Shown piece by piece: positions 13,835 through 23,631 of a DNA stretch of 64,000 nucleotides. The position numbers were made by a program, and so were the translations under genes. Position 1 is the stretch's first letter, and each line of letters begins with the position of its first letter. Under the pieces are notes generated by a model. That model was given only the letters and a program-made list of their open reading frames with translations. It had not been told where the DNA came from and did no database searches. The DNA comes from Solea solea (Eukaryota > Chordata > Actinopteri > Pleuronectiformes > Soleidae). The stretch spans positions 21,433,886 to 21,497,885 of the forward strand of contig NC_081138.1 in the NCBI RefSeq assembly GCF_958295425.1, read 5' to 3'.

Positions 13835-14275
13835 ACACTCACACATGTTTATGCTCCAATCATAGTGAGGACCCTAATAGACATAATCATTCCCTAGCCT
13901 GACCTTAACCATCACAACTAGATGCCTAACCCTAACTTTTATCCTAATCCACACCTAATTCTAACAATAAAACCACTTCTACACCCTGAAAAAGTACTTT
14001 AATGATGTGAGGACCAGATAAAATGTCCTCACTCCATATGGTTTATACAATTGTTGTTCCCCACAAAGCACAAATACAAGAACACACACTCACAACCTTG
14101 TTATATATATTAGTGAGGACACATCATAGACATAATGCATTCCCTAACCTCAACCATCACAAGTGCCTAACCCGAACCCTAAATCCAATTCTGACCCTGA
14201 AAAAGCACTTTAAAGTTGTGGGGCCCAGACAAAAATGTCCCCACAAGGTCAAAATGTCCTCACAATATAAATACA
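13835..14275. repeat. two adjacent copies of a GTCCTCA / CCTAACC dispersed repeat
   Basis: Both copies contain GACATAAT, CATTCCCTA, ACCATCACAA, GCCTAACCC, CCCTGAAAAAG, ACTTTAA, GTGAGGACC or GGGGCCCAGA, and AATGTCC blocks in the same order. Related segments occur at 7450-7670, 14545-14760 and 57880-58040, often beside CA repeats. The CCTAACC words resemble telomere repeats but are dispersed, so these are not telomeric ends. Confidence 0.6.
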
Positions 14276-14544
14276 AGTACACACACACACACACACAGTG
14301 CTCCTCCAATATGTAAGGACCAGTCATGAGACAACTCATAAGGTCACTCATGGTCATTCAATTGGTTCCTTTATTGTTTTACTGAGTAAACCAAATTAAA
14401 TAAAAGCAACACACACAGAGAGACAGAGAGAGTGCGAAGCATTACATAAACAGAGATGCTGAGAAATTTGCAGACAGATAATGATGATAAAGGACTATTC
14501 TTCACTTCAGCTGGCAAAACACACACAGCTACTGTATTTAGCAA

Positions 14545-14760
14545 TGCCATTCATGTATTTGTTCAGCCTAACCAAAGCCTTAATATCCCTAACCTTAATC
14601 ATAAGCAGGTTAATGACTAATCCAAACACTTATATCACCTTTAACCAGAGCCTCCAAAATGAGGTTCTGCCTCATTAGGACCAGGCTGTAGTCCATATGA
14701 GGACATGCTGGTCCTGACAAGGTCAGTGTTTATGCCACAAAACGTCCTTAAGAGGCAACA
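14545..14760. repeat. GTCCTCA-type dispersed repeat
   Basis: It shares CAGCCTAACCAAAGCCTTA, CATATGAGGACATGCTGGTCC and GTTTATGCCACAAAACGTCC with the 7450-7670 copy at high identity. Both copies have the same orientation. Confidence 0.5.
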
Positions 14761-15087
14761 AAACACACACACCACAGCTCTACATACACCACAATAATAG
14801 AACATTTGTAAGACGATATTTTCTGAATGTAAATCACGGTAAAACATATGCTGCATCATGTAAACATGTGTGCACTGATCACAGGGTGAGGCTCTGCAGT
14901 GTGTGTGTGTGCGCGCTCGTGCAGCTCTGCGCTCATTCAAACAGCCGCACATTAAAAACAACAACCCACACACGTAATAATTAAAATAATGATAATAATA
15001 TTAAAAACTAACAACACGAATGATATAATAATGATGGCTACGGCCTAAGTGACAGCAGGTCACTGTCGTATTTCCGTCTTCACTTAC

Positions 15088-15290
15088 ATTATTTACTGTC
15101 TCGTCTGTGTCGTGGGTGTTTTTTCCGCCATTTAAACGTTATTCCTCGTCACGTGCTTCTCTCGGCAGGTTCATTCGGGTTATTATTGTTCTTACTATTA
15201 CTATTCACATGCTGTCGTCCTGTCACAGAGTATCCTTTCGCTGTTTCAATCACAACTGACGTTCGCTCGGAGATGCTGCTTCGCTATTTA
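15088..15290 (-). other. lpin1: probable 5' non-coding first exon of lpin1
   Basis: The stretch is GC-richer than its surroundings. A strong donor GTAAGTG (minus strand, 15081-15087) marks the exon end at 15088. The next acceptor in the right orientation is at 12679-12680, before the coding exon. The upstream boundary is a guess; transcription could start anywhere below the promoter elements at 15.33-15.36 kb. A second CACGTG box lies at 15150-15155. Confidence 0.5.
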
Positions 15291-15299
15291 CGCCGCGGT

Positions 15300-15360
15300 G
15301 AAACGGTTCCCGCCCACAGCGCCACCTGATTGGCCGAGGGGAAGATGACGTCACGTGATA
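15300..15360 (-). promoter_or_regulatory. lpin1: lpin1 proximal promoter: CCAAT box plus fused CRE and CACGTG (CLEAR-like) site
   Basis: ATTGG at 15329-15333 is a CCAAT box on the minus strand. TGACGTCA (a full CRE palindrome) is at 15346-15353 and overlaps CACGTG at 15352-15357; GTCACGTGAT at 15350-15359 differs from the CLEAR consensus GTCACGTGAC in one base. CREB, USF and TFEB-type factors bind such sites (family knowledge). Their use at this gene is inferred from position, next to the CpG-rich first exon. Confidence 0.55.
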
Positions 15361-15589
15361 TTGAAATACTATACACGTCATGGCAGTTTTATCACATGTC
15401 TGTGTTTACTACACATTTTCTCTTTTTTGTACGTTTATTCTGTGGTCCTGTGCTGTCGTCTTTCAGAGGATTATTATTGTTAGATTGTAGATTTATTTCA
15501 TGTATGAAACTGGAAATTACAGTTCTTTGTAAATATTTACAGAGTTGCAACAAAGTACAGATACTTTGTTACTGTACTTTTACTTTTAA

Positions 15590-15770
15590 GGCGGGGTATA
15601 CCCTGGACAGGTCGCCACTCCATGACAGGGAAACATAGAGACAAGCAACCATTCACTCTCATATTCACACCTACGTCAATGTAGAGTGTCCAATTTGCCT
15701 AATCCCCAAATCTGCATGTTTTTGGACTGTGGGAGGAAATAGAGGAACCTGGAGAAAACCTTGTTACCCA
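15590..15770. repeat. teleost dispersed repeat (GGCGGGGTATACCCTGGACAG type)
   Basis: It reads GGCGGGGTATACCCTGGACA, GGTCGCCACTCCATGACAGG, CAACCATTCACTCTCA, AGAGTGTCCAATTTGCCTAA and GCATGTTTTTGGACTGTGGG. It lies just upstream of the lpin1 promoter (0.2-0.4 kb). Confidence 0.65.
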
Positions 15771-17877
15771 ATCACATACTGTCAGAACAGCTGCCAGGAG
15801 CAATTAGTGGTCTTAGGAGTCTTAGTGTCTCCTCACAGACACATTGGCATGTTGGCAGAGCTAAGGATTGAACTGTGGCCTTCTTGTCAGAAGATGACCA
15901 AGTCCATACCCCTGAACCTGGGCCACAGTGGTAAAGAGGCTCATCCTCCTCCATCGTCATAAAAATGTATCTGAGGTCACATGAGATTCAATGTAATTGT
16001 TAAATCTGTAGAGAAGATGACAATGTCAACTCAAATGTTGTCCAGTCGACACACTGTGAACGACATAGTCTTTATAAAACCAATGTAAGAATTCTTACAC
16101 TCAAACACACACTGTATATTATTATTGTGTGTAGGAAGGAAAGCAACACTCAGTTGACACAGTCTTGTTTGAATCCTAAAGAAAATCCAACATGTGAAGC
16201 TGCAGAGATAAGAATAGAGCAGTGACATTCAGACGCTTAAAGGCATTTGTATTTTGCAACGCACTGACTGTGTCTCAGCTGTCAACATGTGACTCCACCC
16301 ACCTCAAGCCAAGCCACCCCAAACATAGTGTGACAAGTCTATGTGAAATTATAATGCATCACAAGAACAACCAGGTCATACTGTAATTAACAATATAAGA
16401 TACAAGTTACCCCTCTTACAACTGTATGGTAAATACAGATCGGGCTATAGGAGGAGGAACAGCTCTGTCTGATGAGAAGAAGATGATTCAGAAGAAGGTT
16501 GCATGACCAGGTCATATTATGGGAGTATCTGGCTGGTGCTTATCGCTGGTGTTTGTAGCATAAAGCAGACAGAAGGGTCAAAATGCCACTTTGCAGAGAC
16601 ACATTGGAAGGCAGAGACACTTTGGGGACAGCTAAAAGGTTGACGGCGCTGAAGACAATACAGTTCAACACTTTTGACTTTTTATAACCTGACATGTGAG
16701 TGCTGGTCATCGAGGGTCACATGGATCTGTGAGTCCCAAATTGAGGCATATTTAAAATGCGTAATGCAGACCCAATGACCATTGAATGATATAATGAATA
16801 CAACAGTCTACAACATTAATATGTTTTTTTTGTCAGTGTAACCAGCTGGATTCTTCAATATATATAGTACCGACACATTTTTGGGTTATAGAGGCTGAAG
16901 AAAGAAGCCTGAGAAGGAAGTTTAGTCTTCTGCTGCACATTAAACTGGGATGTATATATTAGATCTATAATCTATATCTGCCCTGTGGAGAAACAGGAGA
17001 ATGTAAACCTGCAAATCAGATAAATCACCTGACAGCGTTGGTTCTATTGTAAGGACGTGAGCATTAACTGTGCAGGACAGTTTATTTATTATATGACTTT
17101 AAACAGAGAGACAGACAAATCTGACATCTCTAACTATAAGTGATTCAATGGTTAAACAATAAAACTCTTTTATTATATGTCATTCACATGTTTGCATGTT
17201 TTTATTGGAGTATTAAAATAAAAGTATTAATTTTTAGTGCTTTTCATAGTTGTTTTTGACTCTTTGTGTTGAGAGAAAAGTCAGGTTATATAAGGAGGCT
17301 CCCTAAAGTGGCCCTCGTGGCTTTTTTTTTTTCATTGTTCAGCGATTCTTAGAACCCATTTCTGAGATCAGGCCACCAGGGCGGGAACAAGGAAGCACGT
17401 GTGAGGTTTTCTAAGAACTGACTCAATCGTCAGGGAGCAACAAGACTCCAACTGGGTGAAAGGGGGGGGAGTGAGAGAGGGAGGAGAGAGGGAGGACGCA
17501 GAGAAAGACAACATGTGGAGAGGAGAATTGGCGGGCGAGAGAGAGAGAGAGAGAGAATTTGCAGAATGTTAATGTATGCATGGACCTATGAGACTCTGAG
17601 ACATGTGACAGAAGAGACTGCGTTCACTTCCTTTCATGTGCATGTTGGACTCATGGTCTTCACAGAAGATAACCAAAATGTACCCTCCCTTTAAGTGTAA
17701 TCTACCTTTCCTCTTAACCCTTAATGTAAAGCCTCTTGATCATTGTTGTTGTTATTGTCTTTCTGTTGTGACATTCAGCTGGATTTCCACATTTAAGCAT
17801 TTGTCTGTTTTTTGCCCTGGCTCAGTCATCACTAAAGTCTGGCTCCTACCAAAATTATGTTAATGAAATAATAAAGT

Positions 17878-17901
17878 GTGATGATGATGATGATGATGAT
17901 G
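17878..17901. repeat. (ATG)n microsatellite
   Basis: Eight ATG-type triplets, upstream of lpin1. Confidence 0.9.
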
Positions 17902-18963
17902 GTTTCTGTGACACTGATAATTCCATTCCCCACAGCACACGTGTGGCCACGAGCTCAGTCTGTTTATGTGGTTGGGTTAATGTTTGCTCTTTGCACTCTT
18001 CAACTGTGTGTTTCTGTATTGACATGTGCAGTTCAACTGTATCTGTTTCCTGTGTGTGTGTGTGCATATATGGGTGGGTCGATGCTGGCTGATAAACTCT
18101 CCTTGTTGCAGCCTTGTCCCTGCACGGTTACCTCATGTCAGACATGTGAGAGAGAGGGAGAGAGAGAGAGAGAGAGAGGGAGAAAAAGCAGAAAAGAAGG
18201 AAGAAGTTAGTTCGCTGCGAAGGCACCAATCTCTGCAGGGAAGCTTTCTGAGGTCAAGAATGTGGTTATTCATCACCACGGAGACGGGGGATGGGCTGAG
18301 GGAGCCAATCGGAAGGCGACATGAGCAATGTGGAGTCCTCGCTGTATGCTCTGCTGTATGCTGCAACCCCAATCATACGCAATAAATATTGTGATGAATA
18401 GAACATATTGTAAAGAGGGTTAGGTTAATATCTCACCTTTTAACCAGCTTAGTGAAACCCCACCCCCACACGTAATGTTAATGTGGTTTCTCACTGCCAC
18501 AAATCTTCTTATATAACGTGGAACAGTGTTTATTAGCATCATGAATCATGTCATACACAAAATTCATATAGACATTATGGTGTCTCTATGTACAATATTA
18601 ATTATATGATAATTATATTTAGTATTTATAGTATTTTTTCTCTCATTCATTATTACTATAATTATTGTTGGTGCGATGAGTGCATCTATCATTCAAACTG
18701 ACAGTTAATTGGCTTATTCCAAATGAAAATCATTACACTAGGACAGACATACTGTCCTTACACTGTCCAGTGGAACAATACAGTGGTATAAAAAAGTGGA
18801 AAAGCTGTGTGAGTCCACATGGCTTCTCTCAGGCCCCCAGCATGGTGTGACTGTTATGTAACAGCTTAGCTAACGGTCATGTACTACGCCGTAATAAAGA
18901 GAAATGCAGGCCTGGGGTCATGCATGGAAACTTTGTCCCACTCGCTCACTATGTCCCAGGAAC

Positions 18964-18965
<2 letters not shown>

Positions 18966-19006
<41 letters not shown>
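18966..19006. repeat. (GT)n microsatellite
   Basis: About 20 uninterrupted GT units. Confidence 0.95.
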
Positions 19007-19009
<3 letters not shown>

Positions 19010-19981
19010 ACACTGGGAACTGGTTGTTCAGCAAACCATTGTACATCAGGACAGACAAACACAGGAGCGCAGAGTGAGTTATTTGATCACATGTGTTTCA
19101 TGGAAACATGGTTCCTCGGGCCTCAGGTACAAATTATAGCTTAACCTTGCAGACGGTTTAAGAAGGAAGTTGATGTCAGGTGGTTTGCCCTTATTTTGAT
19201 TTCATTATTATCATTATAGCTCAGTTTAATTTGTTTTTATTGTATGACTTTCTACTATATTCTATTGTGTGACTGTTTATTTTTTAGGTCTATTAGGTGT
19301 TGTGTTTCTATATTTTATTTGTTTCAGATCAGTGGATTGATAACTATCTCAATAAATGTCAGATCCAGTAAACAAGGCTGAAGAAACGGGTTAATTGTGG
19401 TTTTAGGGTCAGGGTTACTTTATCTCTCTCTTCAACTTCTTCATGGGCAGAAAACAACAAACAAGAACATAAACATTATATAAGTGAGCCAGGGTTCGTG
19501 AGTGTGCAGCCTTCTTTTGCTTTTGAACTTGTATTGTGTGTAATTATTACCAGGCATTGCATATGTTATCAGACACACACAATCTGAGGAACAACATTCT
19601 CTGTTAACTCTTCATTCCTGCTGTCATCACAACTACAGTAATGTTGTGCACATTCTGAACTCTTTCCTGTTACTGTTCATCACATTTTAGTGCAACTTTC
19701 CAGTGTGAAATTCTCATATGAGCAATATTCCTTTTTCAGATGCTGATCCACTCCTGTTCTGTTCCAACTTTCCCTACTGTGATTGCTACGTATTATATCA
19801 TATAATAGCATGTTAATAAGGACAACATGATTCATTTGAAGAGATTAACCTTCCACAGTGAACCACTGCAGACTCTATGTCCTTAATTCCACACAAAGCA
19901 CGACACAATTCACCTTAAAATGACCAAATGAACCCTCTATGCTTTTATACAGTACATGTATTATGTTTTTAGTTCTATTAC

Positions 19982-20152
19982 CCAGGACCAGGAGTCATTG
20001 GGACCGACATCCTCACTGTGGCTGCAGAACTCTCCGTCGCTCTCCTGTGAGTGGGTCATGGCTCCGTACGACTCACAGCTGCTCTGGAAACTCATGTTGT
20101 TGTTGTTGTTGTTGTTTACAGTCTCCGAAGATGTCGAGCAGAAATCTTGAAG
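19982..20152 (-). other. lpin1: candidate alternative first coding exon of lpin1 (long isoform)
   Basis: An open minus-strand frame lies between an acceptor-like site (20153-20154, after a pyrimidine-rich stretch) and a donor TGG|GTAATA at 19982. The ATG at 20095 follows seven AAC triplets. It starts MSFQSSCESYGAMTHSQ and ends GPNDSWSW, giving 38 codons that finish in phase 0. The lpin1 coding exon at 12678 also starts in phase 0 (TTG CAG ACC ATG), so splicing would add 41 residues before MNYVGQ. Codon use is coding-like, rich in C/G at third positions. The frame is open to the acceptor, so the exon may also be internal. An exon of an unrelated gene is the main alternative. Confidence 0.45.
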
Positions 20153-20576
20153 CTGGTCAGTGTAAAGAAGCAAAAAAACTAAAAAAAAACCTGCAACAAA
20201 AAACTGAATTGTTGACTCTTTCCTGGTCTATTTCCTATTAAAGCTTTATTTTCAGTCTTTGGCTGATAAAGATTAAAAACTCTTCTGGACAGTCGTAGTT
20301 AACTCCTTTCACCTGGTATCTCTTCATCATCGTGGGGACGGGTCTTAACGTGGTTTGAGTGAGAAGATGGTGCTTGTTTGACATGCAGTGACTTTTTTTA
20401 GGCTAAGTTTATCAACAAGTGTGTTCTTGGAATGGAGTATACTTGGAGGAAATCTGAGAGGGCGCACACGCACGCACACACACACACACACCAGCCACAC
20501 ACACACACACACACACTCTGTGTAGCTCTTAGAAAATAAATGCAAATTAACTTTTTCTTTTCAATTTTTACATGCA

Positions 20577-20692
20577 ATTGTACAAACACATGGATCCAAA
20601 CCATTTAGTGTTTAATGTTTTTTTTTAAGTGAAAATTAATTAAGACGGTAGTTTAAATACATTTAAATTTGCCCCTTTAACCTGATCAGATT
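20577..20692. repeat. paired repeat, copy 1
   Basis: It shares AATTGTACAAACAC, TGGATC, TTTAAATACATTTA and GCCCCTTTAACCTGATC with 21104-21222 in the same order and spacing. The pair lies between the candidate lpin1 distal exon and greb1. Confidence 0.6.
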
Positions 20693-21103
20693 TGCCTCCC
20701 TCCTACACCCCATCTTCCCGCCATGTTTGCACCATGTAGTCCTGCTGCTAGACACATGTGTGTACACACACACACACATACACACACTTCTATGTTGAGG
20801 ACATATGAGGCCTCTCGACACAGGGCTAATTTTGCCTCATGCCTCTGACAACTTGTTATGCTTCAGTTTGCAGAGACACTGAAGGCTGACACATCCACTT
20901 TTTTAGTGTCAAATATCCACTGCACAGCATGTATAATATTGTTTTTGTAAACCTCATTCAGACAGGCTAATGTTTTACTGTTCATTTGTTTTATGTCTCA
21001 TGTATCTGGGTTAGTAGTACTTTTCATTGTATTCCAAAGAGATTATAAGTGTTGTAAAGAAGTAGACTTCTACAAGGTGTTTCCTTTTCAAAATGCGCAT
21101 AAG

Positions 21104-21222
21104 AATTGTACAAACACGTGGATCTAAACACCGGAATTTCTTTCTTATGTGACAGATAACGCTCCATCGCTGGACAGGACGGTGATTTAAATACATTTAG
21201 ATCTGCCCCTTTAACCTGATCT
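21104..21222. repeat. paired repeat, copy 2
   Basis: Direct-orientation partner of 20577-20692, about 0.5 kb away. Either a local duplication or two insertions of one short mobile element. Confidence 0.6.
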
Positions 21223-21992
21223 GCAACACAGCTGAACAAGATGTTTATTTTGGGTTATAAGCTCTTCCCCACATTTTTATAACAATGTATAAGCAATTAC
21301 TTCAGGGCAAAATGTAGATTCTAGTCTGAAAAACATAAATATACTAAGTTTTCGGAGGTGTGTATAATAATGGAAAAATGCATTTACTATAGAAGAAAGA
21401 GTTAAAAAAAGTACCTTTATCTGACTTTGTTGGGTGTTAATTAGAGTTTGGGAGTTAATTACTGTGGGACACTAAGAGGTCTGTATTGTGCAATTGTGTT
21501 TCAGGAAACACAATCGCAATAGTGATGGATTGGAAAGGCAACAAAACAAGCAACAAAACTGTATAGAGCCACTACAGGCTTCCTTAATGAAATAAAGCAT
21601 TAACATTATTAACTAAACCACTGCTGCCAAGCAGCTGATTCAAAACCAGAATTGTCCAGGAGACCCAGAAAACCCAAAAGACTGAAGTCAGAACAAACCC
21701 TCCAGCACCACAAGTTATAAACTGGGAAACAGGCAATTGACATCAAACACACACAAAGTCCTGAGTTGGTTCTTTTAGATACACCGACAACTTAAGAAGC
21801 CACAGGGAGAACCTCTCAATACCTCTGAAGGTGAGACAGTGAGTCAGCACAGAGCACTGGAGACTTAGGGTGTAGGAACACTCCCCACACCTGGGCTTCA
21901 TCAACACTAATCAGTGTCACACACACCTGATTGCACTGAGTTGATTCTCCCACTCTCACAGAGCCAGAAGATTGAGTGCCCTCACAGGATTT

Positions 21993-21998
21993 TTTATT
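21993..21998 (-). terminator. greb1: greb1 polyadenylation signal AATAAA
   Basis: TTTATT on the plus strand reads AATAAA on the minus strand, about 1.63 kb after the stop codon, with a GT-rich downstream region. An ATTAAA lies 40 bp upstream. Confidence 0.5.
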
Positions 21999-22549
21999 TT
22001 TGACCCCTTTTTTCTGGCAGTTGTCGTTAATTATGGTTTAATAATGCTTTTTAAAAAAAATTAAAATCAGTGGCAGTTCTACAGGGAAACCAAAAAAGCC
22101 TTATAACGTCGCACATTCTGTTCTGGTTTTCAAAATTAGATGGATAAATATAATGTCCCGGGCGCTTTCATCGTTTGTGTTACTCTTGAAAAAAAATCCA
22201 TACACAACGAATTCAAAATGTCTGTACATTTATACATTTTAAAATAAACAAACAAAACTATACAGGGTAAAAAAAAGCTGCCGACACACAGCAAATACAA
22301 TCCTCACTGAGCATTGAAAAAATGCTTTTCATCCAAACAGAGAAAAAGCTTCTTTTCTTGTACACAATGAAAATAAGTACTTTTTTTTTCTTTACATAAT
22401 ACAAAATATGTTCAAAAAACATTTATATATAGAACATACAAGCGAAACAAGCATCTACAAAACACTGCACTATAAAAAATTCTGTTGCCAAAAATACGGC
22501 TACGACTGCACACGAATGACTGTGTAAAGTTTAACAAGAACCTTTAAAC

Positions 22550-22995
22550 CAGGGGTCTCAAACTCAAATGACCTGTGGGCCACTGACGGTCTCGTCTGGT
22601 CAGTCGGGGGCCAGTCAAGTATAAAACAGTTGCAGTGGACGTTATGAGCTCATATCATCAATATGCCGCATTAATTCCTTTTTTTTTTGTACTCTATTGC
22701 CTTGTGTGAGCTTTTCTGTCTTTTACTTCTTCTGTCTTTTATCCATTATTCTGTACAGCACTTTGGTCCACTATGTTTGTTTTAAAGTGCTTTACAAATA
22801 AAGTTGGATTGCATTGGATCATTTCAAAATATAAGTGGTTGTTTTAATATGCAACAATAAAAAAAAAAAAACATATTTATGATGCAAAATTAATCAAAAT
22901 TAATTAAAAGAAATTACTCGTTACAACTTGATATTGTTTGGAGGGCCACATGAAATTGATTGGAGGGCCCCCGGGCCGCCACTTTGAGACCCCTG
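22550..22995. mobile_element. hAT-type MITE with 8-bp target duplication
   Basis: The ends are inverted: CAGGGGTCTCAAA at 22550 and TTTGAGACCCCTG ending at 22995. The identical flanks CTTTAAAC (22542-22549 and 22996-23003) are an 8-bp target-site duplication, as expected for hAT elements. There is no transposase. It contains a segment ending AAAGTGCTTTACAAATAAAG (22.74-22.80 kb) that resembles the 3' tail of fish LINE/SINE families. It sits inside the greb1 3'UTR. Confidence 0.85.
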
Positions 22996-23631
22996 CTTTA
23001 AACTGTGAAATATCATTAAAAAAAAAGAGTACAAAACGAGAGCCAGCTATAACTGAATGACAGATTTTCATTTCCATCTTTGATTGAATTGCTCAGCTTC
23101 TCATATACTTTTGTAAACAAACGACACTGAATCTTTTTTTTATCTACTTACAACAGTTCCATCAGAAAACAGATGTCTTATAACTTCTTCTAAAGCTCGG
23201 GTCTGTAAGTCTGGAAACTAGTGACACTTTCAAAAACTGCAATAAAAAAAATCCCATTAACTTCTTAAGGCGTTGAACTGTCTCTTCATGACAGTGACGA
23301 AAGTTGTCTTTTTGTCCCTTTAATAAGGACATAAAAAGGATGTCAACATATATTATAAAAGGAGTTTTAGAAATAATTTACCCGAGCTTAATACTATGTT
23401 TTATGAAGTTTGATTAGAGATTTATGAAATGTACAAATTACCAAAACCTTTTCATTTTCATAGATCAGGACTTTCACGTGTGTGTTAATGTCCACGTTAG
23501 TCTGCAAACCACTGACGTGTAAAATCTACTGTCTTTTAAATACCCTGAATTGTCCAGCACATGTCTTGTCTTTGGCATTTAGAGCTTTTTAACACTCAAC
23601 TGTGACTCTATTTGTAATTTCCTGCGTCCAG

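Larger units (their letters stand above)
12680..15080 (-). other. lpin1 first intron: repeats, no gene seen
   Basis: This interval lies between the inferred non-coding exon and the first coding exon. It holds two copies of a dispersed repeat with CCTAAC-type segments (13.84-14.28 kb), a CA tract near 14280, and a related segment at 14.55-14.76 kb. No coding exon was recognised on either strand. Confidence 0.6.
15770..19980. other. upstream of lpin1: no gene seen
   Basis: Contains microsatellites (ATG at 17878-17901, GA near 18150, GT at 18966-19006) and otherwise unique sequence. A purine-rich stretch lies at 17.46-17.57 kb. No coding exon or RNA gene was recognised; NTSR2, expected here from human synteny, was looked for and not seen. 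Confidence 0.5.
21975..23631 (-). other. greb1: greb1 3' untranslated region
   Basis: AT-rich non-coding sequence after the stop codon. Candidate poly(A) signals on the minus strand are ATTAAA near 22037 and AATAAA at 21993-21998. The latter is followed by a G/T-rich stretch (TGTGAGGGC), which favours it as the end. The UTR holds a complete hAT-type MITE. The exact end is inferred. Confidence 0.6.

Noticed and set aside
13835..14275. CCTAACC words suggesting interstitial telomere repeats
   Set aside because: The words are scattered within a longer dispersed repeat present at several places, not a tandem telomeric array.
17840..18240. Frames with poly-Met and poly-Arg/Glu
   Set aside because: Translation of ATG and GA microsatellites.
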